Source of the DNA: Limnanthes douglasii subsp. nivea
Lineage: Eukaryota; Streptophyta; Magnoliopsida; Brassicales; Limnanthaceae
NCBI GenBank assembly: GCA_036936605.1
Contig: JAUPFV010000005.1
Span: forward strand, 2,965,670 to 3,029,669
Length of the DNA: 64,000 nucleotides
Reading direction: 5' to 3'
The position numbers and the translations under genes were made by a program. How positions within the stretch are numbered: position 1 is the first letter of the stretch; each line of letters begins with the position of its first letter. The notes under the pieces were generated by a model, which was given only the letters and a program-made list of their open reading frames with translations, ran no database searches and was not told the origin of the DNA. Shown here piece by piece: positions 34,741-45,512 of the stretch.

Positions 34741-37700
34741 TTTGGCTGCATCTCCTTCGAACCTCCACAATAAAATGTATATCAATCGATTGAGCAACAA
34801 TAATTTCGACATGATTAATTTGGTATTATGGAAAGCCATGATACTACCCATCATCAAGGGTAACAAATTCTGTGGCTATATGTGAGCTGAGATTCTTTGC
34901 CCACCAATTCATTACTCACTCCGCTGGTAACCTGTGTGATAATCCAGGGTATGAAGATTGTTTCTCAAGAAACCAACTCCTCATAGGATGGTTGTGTACC
35001 AACATCTGTCAAAAGATAGCTAACAAACTAATGGAAGAAGAGTATTCCAAAGGGTTGCGGGGTGTCCTAACTAAAATGTTAGGCTCACAAACTAGAGCTA
35101 AAGTGACCTATTACAAATGTGAATTTCAGAGGACAAGGAAACGAGGCTATATTATTGAGGAATATCTAGTTAAAATGAAATTTATCTCTCACAATTTAAT
35201 TCTTGCTGGATGTTCAATAACCGTGGATGACTTAGCCTCACATGTCTTCGCAAGAGTAAATTATAACAATACTACTATAGTTTTGAGTCTAGTTGACAAT
35301 GACATCTTAATTTGGATGGATCTCCAAACCTTTTTATTAACATTTGGTAGTAGGCTGGAGCAGTTTTCTAGTCTACAAAGATATAAAGCTAGCTTAAATG
35401 TGGCATATGCTAGTTTATCCTACCAAAGTTGAATATAAATCATATAACAATAATCAAAACATAAAGAATCAAAATGGCTACTATCCCAGGGGTCAAGGTA
35501 GGTGTTATAAACAGAGAAACAAGAGAGGAAAATGATCTAGGTAATCTCCAAGTAGGCCTACCTGCTAGATTTGTGGTACGTTTGGGCTGCAACACCAACT
35601 TGTTTCTTTAGCGATGATCCAACATGAATGGGATCTCTAAGTTTTGAATAACAAAGATGAGAGTCAGATCAAAATTCATTTATGGTTAATCACGATAAAA
35701 AAACATTATGGTATATTATATGCTGATTCATGAGCCACACATCATGTTACGCACAATCCAAATCAGATGAGCGAGAGAGTTGATTTTGGAAGTAAGGTTT
35801 TTGGTTAAAGCTGTTAATGGTCTTGGGTGTCTAATTAAACAAGTTGAAAATTCTAATACCTACACATGAAATAAATAAATGAATCTGAAAAATATCCTAC
35901 ATGTTTGAACAATTACAAAAAATATATTATATATATTTCTGAATTAACATCACAAAATTATGTGTTTGTTGAGTTTGTGAAGATTTTTTTTGTGTGAAGG
36001 ACTTGTAAACACGGAAGGTAATTATAACATGGAAAATTAAAAGAGGATTTTATTGCATTGAAAGGCTAGTCAATTAAATAGAACCAAGTCCTAGAATCTA
36101 TCGTTCAAAATTATCTTTAGGTCATAAAGTTTATTTGTCTCAAATGAAAGGTTAACACATGCGATTATGCCATCCCTGTCACCAAGTTCTATCGAAGATT
36201 CCAAATCATTGTAATATTTTTGTTAGTTATAATTCAAACGAAAAATTTCAATTATGTCATTTTTTGAACTCACTAAGTCTGATCAATTAGGCTATTATAA
36301 TTCTACTTTTTAGGTCACTAATATTTTGGATTTAGTCCAAATTTATCTTTGGGGGCCAACTTCCATTCAAACTAAACCAAGGTTTAATATTATATTTTTT
36401 AGAAAATTTCATCACATTCGTATTAATTTATCATTTGAAACAAAAAAGTGATGCAGTTAAAATTATATTCAACTTTAAAAACCAGTTAAAATATATTTTG
36501 GAAGGAATATAAAACTCTTCAAACAGATGGTGGAGGTGAGTAAACATATTTTGTGTCACACACCAATCAGCCAGGCATTCAAATTAAGACGTCATGTTCT
36601 CACACCTCTACCTAGAATTATAGGACACAAAGGAAGCACATGCATATAGTTGAGACTGATCTTAGTTTATTGGTTTAGTCACAATTATTTTTTACATAAT
36701 GGTCATGTTATTCCCTTCCATGTACAACATTCATTAAATAGTACTATACTAGGTTCGTTTCAATCTTTATCGATCTCACTTTAATACATAGTTTATTTCA
36801 AGTAAACAAACTAGTGTACATCATTCTCTTAATCCAAGCTCATAAAAAAGTCCTACCACAATGCAGACTCACTTAGTTCCTATATAGGCTACCTAACTTC
36901 CTAGCCAATAAACCACATCTAAATCCCTTAAGCTACATATTGATCAAGTACTATCTAGCCAAACCACAACTAAATTTACTACAAGTTCTAATGCATCACT
37001 CTTAGACCCCACAAGTAATAATTCACTTCTTAATACTATACACCACATGTATATTAGGGCCAAAACTGGCATATCTAAGCCTAAATACATTTACACTGGC
37101 TTGATTAGTTCCTTTCATAAACCTACCTAAAGCACCAACTTAAGTAAGTATCATATGATCCTAACTGATGTAATAATATGTAAACAAAATTCAAAGCGTT
37201 AAATTCAAATTAGACATGGTCTTTGACTCACTGGGTGTCTAATATAAATGTGATAAGGTGTAAAGGTTAAAATACAGCCTTGATGGGTCATTAAAAATAT
37301 TCAAGGCAAGTTTGGTTCGTAAGAAATTTCTCCAATCTTATGGTGTCTATTTTGATGAAACTGATAATCTAGTTATCAAAGCCTCAACCGTTAGACTTGT
37401 CCTTAGCATTGTTGTGTCTAAACTTGGGTCATTCACGAGTTAGATATCAACAATGCTATCTTAAATGGGCTATTTAGGAAGATTATCTACATGATAGAGC
37501 CTCATATTTTTATGGATCCCCTTAAACTATAAAATATCCATAAACTTAACAAGGCTATGTATGGTCTTAAACAAGATCCTAGAGCATGGTATTCTAGACA
37601 GAGAGAAGATCTTATTTACTACAGGTTGCAGAATTCAAAACCAGATAGGTCTATGCTCTTTTACATCATTACACATGTAAAATTGATAATTATAGTTTAT

Positions 37701-38600
37701 GTCGATAATATTATTGTAACTGGAAACATGTCACAAACTCTACAAAAGTTTATCAAACAACTATATTCTATTTTTTCATTGAAAGACTTGGCAACCTGGA
37801 ATATAGGTTGTTAGGAATCCTATAATTCTATATATTACTCAGACATAGTATATTGAGGATCTCCAAGTCATGCCATACTCCAATGCTAGCAGGACAACTA
37901 CCTTATCTTCATGATGACGCGCTCCTTTATGATCATACACCATACTGAGAGCTTGTTAGGGTCCCTTAAATATCTATTACACACAAATCCTAATATTACA
38001 TTTGCAGTTAATAAATTCTATCAGTTTCCACATGCACCTAGTACTACACACCTAATATTTATTAAGAGGATGTTATGTATCTATAACACGTGACTTTAGT
38101 CCTTTTTTCGAGCTATTTTCTTAATTGTATCTCATGAGGTCTTCTAACTCGGATTGGACAAACTTGCCTGATGACATGAATTTTTTTGGGTGTTATTACG
38201 TGTATATTAGTGGGTTAATGATTTCTTGGTCTTCAAATAAACAATAAGAGATTGTATGATCAAGCACCGAATCAGAATATCGGGCTTTTTCCAAACTTTA
38301 ATTGAGCTTTTATGGTTACATTAGATGCTGAGTGAGTTACAGATTCTTATTCTTCGAATGCTTATTGTCTGGTGTGACACTTTAGGCTATACTTTCCTTG
38401 AATATAACCTAGTCTTTCACATGCGTATAAAAAATATAAAGATCGATGTCAACTTCATAAGTGACTAGATTATTTCATGAAAACTTGAGATTTGATATAT
38501 TCCCATCGCATAACCAAACACCCGATAACTTCAAAAAGCCTTTAGTCATTATTGGTATACGCTCTTACGAGAAAAATTGGGTCTCTAATTCTCTTTACAC
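34741..38600 (+). pseudogene. Degenerate gag-pol of the outer Copia
   Basis: gag: LVLWKAMILPIIKGNKFCGY (about 34818-34880), then an open stretch to 35430 with RGYIIEEYLVKMKFISHNL and LAGCSITVDDLASHVFA. Protease region near 35715-35770 (YADS, stop, ATHHVTHNPNQM). RT around 37280-37815 (MYGLKQDPRAWY; IIVYVDNIIVTGN, where the catalytic YVDD reads YVDN). RNase H traces at 38150-38560 (SDWTNLPDD, GLMISWSSNKQ). Stops and frameshifts throughout; 35830-37250 has decayed beyond recognition. Confidence 0.65.
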
Positions 38601-38615
38601 AGTTTGAGGGGGGAT

Positions 38616-38935
38616 GATAGACCCAAACGTGGAATCAAAATTTTAGTGACGGATGAAGAATTCTTATGTGATTTAGAGGAAGAAGAATAGCTAGTTTTGT
38701 TTTGTAAGAGTAAAGTTGCTTGAGCAAGCCATGTACTAAAGATCCTGGCACTGTCTTAGCCATATGTAGGTTTATGAAGAAGTCATGTTTGTTGTCTCAA
38801 ATATATTTTTACTAAGGCTTAGTCCTACCTTAAGGTGTTGGGTTGGTTACTCATATGGGCTACAAGCCTATGCACAATCACACTAACAAAAGAACGAGCT
38901 ATAAATATTTTTACAAAGAATCTATATTATTTGAG
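38616..38935 (+). repeat. 3' LTR of the outer Copia
   Basis: Starts TGATAGACCCAAACGTGG after the purine tract GAGGGGGGA and shares its second half with 34306-34545. The right border is approximate. Confidence 0.7.
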
Positions 38936-39541
38936 TAAAAGCCCATTGATAAAAAGATAATGAGATGGAACTAGTTCCATGACCTTAGTTAGTAGATGAC
39001 TTGTATTTGAAAATATTTGACAAAGATCTAACTCATTACCATCAAATTGGAATCTATTGCTAGTTAAGACTAATAATATCATGCCAACAAAAACCGTCTA
39101 AATGAACCTTTATGTCAACAATGACCTCCAACCACTCTTTTATGTAAATCTTTTAGAAAATAAGTAATGTCTTGTCCTTTCCAAAACATATAACTATATG
39201 TATTGTTTTACTTTTCCAATAAAAATCTCGTTAAAACTAAATATTTGTTGCCTTATTCATAAAACTAAAGATAAAGATTTATCCTCTCGTACTTTCTAAT
39301 CTTTAAAAATATGAGAAATACTATTAACGTTAATAATTAATTTCATTTATAAACAAAACCACACCATTTTCAACTCCCATTTGGTAAGACATATGCTCTT
39401 TTATGATTATTAAAAGATGATTTTCTAAGCAACCGATTTTAGTCAAAAAGAAAATATATCATATATAGTTCTAATGTTTTTCTCAAATGTTATTAAAACA
39501 AAATCCTCGTATATTTTTTACCCTCTCAGTAAAAAAATAAG
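38936..39541. other. No gene seen
   Basis: AT-rich spacer between the outer Copia and the broken small membrane-protein gene. Confidence 0.3.
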
Positions 39542-40015
39542 AAATCTAGTAGCTTGTTACCCAAGTTACTTGGGAAATGATTGTAAATGGCATCTGCTGC
39601 TACTAATGTTTCATCTGATTTCTTTTTGTGCAACCATGTAAAATAACAAACAACAATCACAGACGCAACAATAATGACTGAACCTGAGATACCATATAGT
39701 AGAGTAATTTTTAATGATGTATTTCATGATATTCATAATTATCAGTTGCTATGTCACATGAAACACTGCTCCTTGTAAGATCGCTCAAATCTTTAGTTTC
39801 CAATGGCATGTACGGTTAAGTATACGTCCGTTGTGGATAATCATTCTCAGAAAAAACAGGTGGTGGAAAATTATTGATAATCATACGCCTTTAGTTTCCA
39901 ATAACCAGATAAAAAAAACAGAAATTTGAAATAATTATTGATCGAAGAAAAGATATGTAAGAATATATAAATGACTAAATAAAGAAGAAAATTTGATGAA
40001 AATTTTACTTACAAT
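39542..40015 (-). pseudogene. Broken copy C of the small membrane-protein gene
   Basis: Aligns with 29940-30390 (GTAGCTTGTTACCCAAGTTAC, TTTTGTGCAACCATGTAAAATA, CACATGAAACACTG, TTCCAATGGCATGTACGGTT). Frameshifts and stops (for example at the family's YTQPYVP position and in the membrane helix) break it. The signal-peptide exon is missing: similarity ends at the CTTACAATT donor near 40017, and the matching upstream region is only found 2.2 kb away, at 42190-42545. Confidence 0.75.
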
Positions 40016-40619
40016 TTTATGAACATTTTACTTATATTGTACTATAATTAAGAGTATGTCAATAATTATATAAAAAAATATTAACAAAAAATAAATATTT
40101 GAGTATTATATAATAAAAATATACCAATATTTCACTTGATGAAGGAATAGAAGTAGGTTCTTGTTGATTCATTTATGAGGCTGTGAAAATCTAGAGGTAG
40201 GTGTAAAAAACTTGCGCAATATTCTTTAAACAAATAAAAACTAAATCATCTATTAAATAGTGGAAAAACAAGACAAAATTTACTACTAATATGAAAAACA
40301 TAAAATTCGTAACCAAATGAGTTGAAAATTTAAATACAATTAGTAATCAAGTCATTCTAAAACACATTTTATTATTCAAACTTCACTCTTATTATAGCAT
40401 TTTATTATCTAAATATAATTATAAATTTGTAAATTTGTTACTTAATGCATTACCTAAATATGATTAATAAACTTATATAAATCATTTATGGACAAAATTT
40501 ATACAAAAAATAAAGAATTATATGTTTAACTTAAATATACTTAGTAATCAAATCACTCCAAAACACATTTTATTATTTAAACTTTAATCTTATTATAACA
40601 TTTTATCATTTAAAAATTA
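40016..40619. other. No gene seen
   Basis: Very AT-rich. An internal repeat of about 200 bases is visible: AAATTTAAATACAATTAGTA and AAACACATTTTATTATTCAAA near 40330-40400 recur in similar form near 40530-40610. Confidence 0.35.
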
Positions 40620-40990
40620 TTATTTGGAGACATGGTTGTTTCTTATAATTCGTTTATTGCAAATGGAAATACTTTATGAGCCGAATGTCGTGCTTTACTT
40701 TTGGGGTTGTAAATTTCATACTCTTTATATTTGGTTGTGGATTTTATCAAGGAGGATTCTTAACGTGTGATTAATGTTGCAAAATCTCATTCCAAGTCTT
40801 GGGTTCCAAAGAATGAATTTTTTGAAATTTATAATCTTAGTTTTTCGGCTCAATTTGGACATGTTGGTAGAGAGGCTAATGAAGTTGTTAATTGGTTGGT
40901 TAAATGGGGACATAGAGTCCGTGAGGATATGGTCATTTTTTCTATTGGAGATGTTGAGCTAAAACATCGTATATAGAATGATTTGTGAGG
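40620..40990 (+). mobile_element. LINE-type RNase H fragment
   Basis: The plus strand encodes an RNase H-like tail as found at the end of plant non-LTR retrotransposons: an ANGNTL, stop, AECRALLLGL start (about 40655-40705), then VINVAKSHSKSW, FSAQFGHVGREANEVVNWLV and KWGHRVRED (to about 40935). Only this end is preserved. Confidence 0.6.
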
Positions 40991-41421
40991 TTTAGGATCT
41001 TTCTGAAATGGCTAACGTTCATTGTTATCATATTTGATTTAATCTGCAGACTATAGTTCATGTTATGCATTTTGGTTCATGCGATGCGAATGCTCATATT
41101 CATTTTCCCTTCATGCAATCATTTGGGGAGCATCAAAACTACAGTTCTCTTCACTTTAATTTATTGTTTGTTTTACGGTTGTCATAGATATATTTTATAT
41201 ATCTATCGCCTTTTAGACTCCAACTATTATTGGGTTAGATGTGATTTGGGTATTTGAATTGGAGACAGAAAAAGATAAAGGAATTGGGAGAGGAAAACGG
41301 ACCATAATTGAGTGTAGTATAAAATAAATGAACTATAAGAAATGAAGATACAATTTTTGTTGGGTATTATGAAGTTTGAACCCATGATCTTGAGTAAAAA
41401 ACTAAAGCTCTTTACCAATAT

Positions 41422-41658
41422 TGTTAGGGTGGTGACCAAACTCCCACATCCCACATTGGTTAGATATGAGAAGGATCAATGGTATATAAGTAAGAACATA
41501 TCTCAACTAGTATGAGGCTTTTTGGAAGTGGACCAAAACCAAAGCCGTGCCGGCCTTCGGGCGCCAAAGCGAACAATATCATACTAGTTTTGAGAACGAG
41601 TTGTTCTTACTTATATATAGAGGTGGAATATACGAACCGAGCCCCCATATTCCCAATA
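41422..41658. repeat. TRIM left terminal repeat
   Basis: TGTTAGGGTGGTGACC to CCCAATA; contains CAATGGTATATAAGTAAG. Confidence 0.85.
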
Positions 41659-41859
41659 CGTGATATCAGAGTGCCAGATCCAGACGGAAGATGATGGTGG
41701 GGAGTGGCACTAAAGAACAAGACATAGTGGTCTAATATGAGGTTTGCAGTAATATCCGTAGTGTATTTAGACGTCAGGTAGACTACCAACCTGATTAGAG
41801 TGAGCGGATGGAAGTCAATTGAGAAGAGGCTAAAGTGGTAATTTGTTCGGGATGAGGAT

Positions 41860-42095
41860 TTTTAGGATGGCGACCAAAGTCCCGCATACCACATCGGTTA
41901 GACATATGAAGGATCAATGGTATATAAGTAAGATCATATCTCAACTAGTATGAGGCCTTTTGGAAGTGGACCAAAACCAAAGTCGTGAGGGCCTTCAGGC
42001 ACCAAAACGGACAATATCATACTAGTGTTGAGATCATGTGTTCTTACTTATATACGGAGGCGGAATATGCAGACCAAACCCTCATATTCCCAACA
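41860..42095. repeat. TRIM right terminal repeat
   Basis: TTTTAGGATGGCGACC to CCCAACA; clearly diverged from the left repeat, so not a recent insertion. Confidence 0.85.
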
Positions 42096-42189
42096 AATAT
42101 ACTGAATTTCTATTATGATTTAAAATATGTCATGGCATATTTGGTTATCCCCTAAATCTGCATCTGATAATGGCAATTACCTTTTAAGA

Positions 42190-42545
42190 TTAGGGGAAAG
42201 TTCAGTTTTTAAATACATATACGAGGTATTATCTGTTTTGAATATATTTTTATATAACCTTTTATGATTCTTTTTAATGTTTGTACAAATGTGTGTTAAA
42301 GTAAATAAAAGTCTGATAGATTTTAGGTTCAATGATTTGGTCATAAAACTGAAATTGTCAATTTAACTGAGTTTGTGAGTTATACTAAAATGTAAGTGCA
42401 TGACTCACCTAGTACAAAGCATAAACTCTGCTATATAAATTTACCCGCAAACTTTTAAAATAAATTTGGAATGGGAACTTATATGACTGCTAGTAGAGCC
42501 ATGAAATAATTTTTTTTACAAAGAAATACCTTAAAGATAAACTCA
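42190..42545 (-). promoter_or_regulatory. Detached upstream region of broken gene copy C
   Basis: Aligns with 30530-30890 (TACGAGGTATTATCTGTTTT, CACCTAGTACAAAGC, GCTATATAAATTTACCC, CTTATATGACTGCTAG). It is separated from the gene body (39542-40015) by DNA holding an RNase H fragment and the TRIM; exon 1 is lost. Confidence 0.6.
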
Positions 42546-43071
42546 AAGGTGGAACCAAATATTCGATTCCTTAAAACCAGAACGTATTACTTCGTATATT
42601 GAATATCCGATGAGGGATAGTAAATAATTTTTTGTCGCACAGTTTAACATACAAGATCCTCCATTTTTTCCATTCTTTCTTAGGCTTTTTTCAATAGAGG
42701 ATTCCACATGCTGTCGTTTTGAATAAAATTCTACCAAAAAAGCATGCTACAACTTGGGTCTTGATTGTAGTCGAAGAGAAAAACAATACAATAATCCCCA
42801 ACTCCACAGAGTAAGGGTTTATCAACTTCTCAAACCAAAACTCCACTTAATGCATAATCATATACTGCTAAGTAAATGCATTCTCCAATAACTGGTTTTG
42901 ATAACAATCTTGGTGAGGACAAATGTTCTTTGAACTTAACAAATGCCTTAACACAATTCGGAGACCAATTAAATTCCTTACATTCCTTAAGACTTGGAAA
43001 AATGGTGTACACTTGTCAGATGACCTTGATATAAATTTGTCCAATGCAGCTAGCCTTCCAGTCGATAATTG

Positions 43072-45512
43072 TGTCGAAAGTATTTTCTTTCTCAAAAAAA
43101 GTATGTATTATTTATCTTTCTGGTTCACCTTTTATACTACTTTGTAGGAGTTACAACAATTAATACTAGAATCTTTATTTTCCTAAAGTTAACCTAGACT
43201 ATTGACTATAATTGATTATCATATATATTATAATATATATATATATATTAACTCAATCTTTGACTAAATAAATATACTACAATATATATTATACTAAATA
43301 TATATTATAGTAAATAAATTAGATATTAATCTAATTTATTTCTTGTAACACACTCCCTCAAATTGATGCTGGTAAGTCAACGAGTAACAGTTTGCTAATA
43401 AGAAATTGATGCCGTTGACGAGTCATAGCTTTGGTGAAAATATCAGCCACTTGGAGATCAAAAGAGATGTGAGGAAGAGATATCACCCGTTTTTCCAAAG
43501 TAACTCGAATGGAATGACAATCAATTTCAATATGTTTGGTGCGCTCATGAAAAACGGGATTGGTGGCAATCTGAATGGCACTAGTGTTATCAGCATGAAG
43601 AGGGGTAGAAGTTGTTTGAGGAAATCCAACCTCCTCAAGAAGACCGCGTAGCCATACAATTTCGGAACAAGCACTAGACATGGCACAATATTGTTTCTTA
43701 CACCTCCAAGAAATTAGAGCATCGCCTAAAAACATACACCAACATGTAGTAGATCGACGTGTATCTGGACATCCAGCCCAATCAGCATCACTATAGGAAA
43801 CAAGTTGAAGAGATAAGCCAGCTGGAAAGAACAAACCACGAGTAGGCGAGCCTTGAAGATAGCGAATGATGCGTCGAACTGCATCAAGGTGTAGATGTTG
43901 AGGAGAGTACATAAACTGGCTGACTTGTTGAACAACATAGGATATATCAGGGCGCGTAGTTGTCAAGTAGATAAGACTCCTAACCAAGCACCGATAAAGA
44001 GTAGGATCATCCAAAAGGTTCCCTTCATTTTTCCTAAATTTGACATTTACCTCCATGGGAGTATCAACTGAAGAAGCATCCTCCAGACCAGCCAAAGTGA
44101 TAAGATCTTGAATATACTTTTGTTGGTTCAAAAAAATACCATTAGCTCGACGATGAACTTCTAATCCTAAGAAGTATGTAAGTTGGCCAAGATCTTTCAT
44201 ATGGAAAGTTGCATGTAACTGTTTTTGAAGCTTAGTAATCAAACTACAATCAGTACCAATGATGATAATATCATCGACATAAACCAAGAGAAGGACTATA
44301 CCCGATGTAGATGTGTGGAAAAATAAAGAAGAATCATACTGACTTTGGGCAAAACTGAAAGAAAGAAGTGTAGGACGAAACTTTTCAAACCAAGCTCGAG
44401 GTGCTTGTTTGAGCCCATACAAATAATGCCTTAACTTACAGACATCATGAGGAGAAGAAGTAATCATACCAGATAGAAGCTTCATATAAATCTCTTCATG
44501 AAGATCTCCATGAAGAAAAGCATTCTTAACATCCATTTGATGCAACAACCACGATTGTGAAGCATTAATAGCCAAAATGCTTCGAACGGTGGTCATTTTG
44601 GCAAAATGAGCAAATGTCTCCCCATAATCAATCCCATATTCTTGTTTATTACCCAGAGCTACAAGACGGCTTTATATCGCTCCAAAGAGCCATCAAAACG
44701 TAGTTTCACAGAGAAAACCCACTTACTCCCAATTGGTTTAAGTGTAGGAGGACAATGAACAATATCCCATGTATGATTCTCCTCAAGTGCTTGAAGTTCT
44801 ACTTGCATTGCGTTTTGCCAACACTCATGTTCCATGGCTTGTTTGTAGCTAGTGAGAATTGAAATACTAGATAAAGTAGTTACAAGAGAGACGGGGGAAG
44901 AAAAACCATACCTATCAGGGGGCCGAGAAGGACGAGCAGATTGACGAAGAGTTGTGGAATCAAGAGCAGGATCAGGCGTCGAGACAATATTAGAAGGGAT
45001 CACAGTAGTGGGACCAGACTCATCTCGATTACGTCGTCGATATACAAAACCAGGTCTAAATCTTTCTATAGATTTTGGAATATCAGAAAAACTTGGCATG
45101 AGAGATAAATATGTAGGAGGTGGATCAACATGAGATGGAAAAAAATATTGATTTTAAAAAAAAAATCACATTCCTAGACACCCGAAGACGATGAGCATGA
45201 GGATCATAACAAGCATAACCAAGAAAAACACATTTTACAGATTGATCCGTAAGTTTATGACGTTCATGAGTAGGGAGGTGTACAAAACAAACACATCCAA
45301 AGGTATGAAGATCAGAATATGAAGGAGAATAATCAAACAACTTATAAAAAGGAGAAACGTTATTTAACGTAGGAGAAGATAAGCGATTAATAAAAAAAAC
45401 AGTCGTAGAAAGTGCTTCACACCAAAAACGAGGAGGAACAGATGATTCAAGTAAACTTTATATTCACACCAAAAGCATCTTAGATATTAATCTAATTTAT
45501 TTCTTGTAACCA
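43072..45512 (-). mobile_element. Copia with large internal deletion, inside the Gypsy
   Basis: The 3' LTR is 43072-43352 (starts TGTGTTAC), preceded by the purine tract TTTGAGGGAG. Only the first 30 or so bases of the 5' LTR remain at 45482-45512, directly joined to integrase C-terminal sequence (FDYSPSYSDLHTFGCVCFVH, CVFLGYACYDPH, about 45340-45150). The linker and RT/RNase H follow. gag, protease and most of integrase are deleted together with most of the 5' LTR. The flanking Gypsy reading resumes on the other side of the insertion. Confidence 0.8.
43364..45340 (-). pseudogene. Copia integrase end, RT and RNase H
   Basis: Three frames follow one another: 45340-45125, 45099-44659 (AMEHECWQNAMQVELQALEE, TWDIVHCPPTLKPIGSKWVF) and 44596-43358, a 412-residue open stretch. 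The last holds WLLHQMDVKNAFLHGDL, LYGLKQAPRAWFEKF, LLVYVDDIIIIGT (catalytic YVDD), MKDLGQLTYFLGLEV, SYSDADWAGCPDTRRS and FHERTKHIEIDCH. A short deletion before CAMSSACSEIVW removes part of RNase H. The long RT/RNase H frame is unusually well preserved for an element with no 5' half. Confidence 0.8.

Larger units (their letters stand above)
30866..38935 (+). mobile_element. Outer Copia retrotransposon with interrupted 5' LTR
   Basis: The 5' LTR is split: 30866-30941 (GATAGACTCAAAAGTGGAATC) and 34306-34545 match the 3' LTR at 38616-38935 (starting TGATAGACCC and preceded by a purine run GAGGGGGGA). The gap is filled by an opposite-strand Copia (30942-34305). Internal degenerate gag-pol lies at 34741-38600. 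The LTR halves differ noticeably, so the insertion is old; the inner one is later by position. Confidence 0.75.
41422..42095. mobile_element. Complete TRIM retrotransposon with target duplication
   Basis: Two direct repeats of about 237 bases (41422-41658 and 41860-42095) flank a 200-base interior without coding capacity. A primer-binding-like TGATATCAGAGTGCC (41661-41675, near TGGTATCAGAGC for tRNA-Met) follows the left repeat, and a purine-rich GGGATGAGGA (41849-41858) precedes the right one. Both repeats contain ATGGTATATAAG, a probable TATA box, and end CCCAA(C/T)A. AATAT stands on both sides (41417-41421 and 42096-42100): a perfect 5-bp target duplication. Size 674 bases. Confidence 0.9.

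Noticed and set aside
43406..43651. Plus-strand open frames over the Copia RT/RNase H
   Set aside because: Antisense shadow of the strongly supported minus-strand RNase H.
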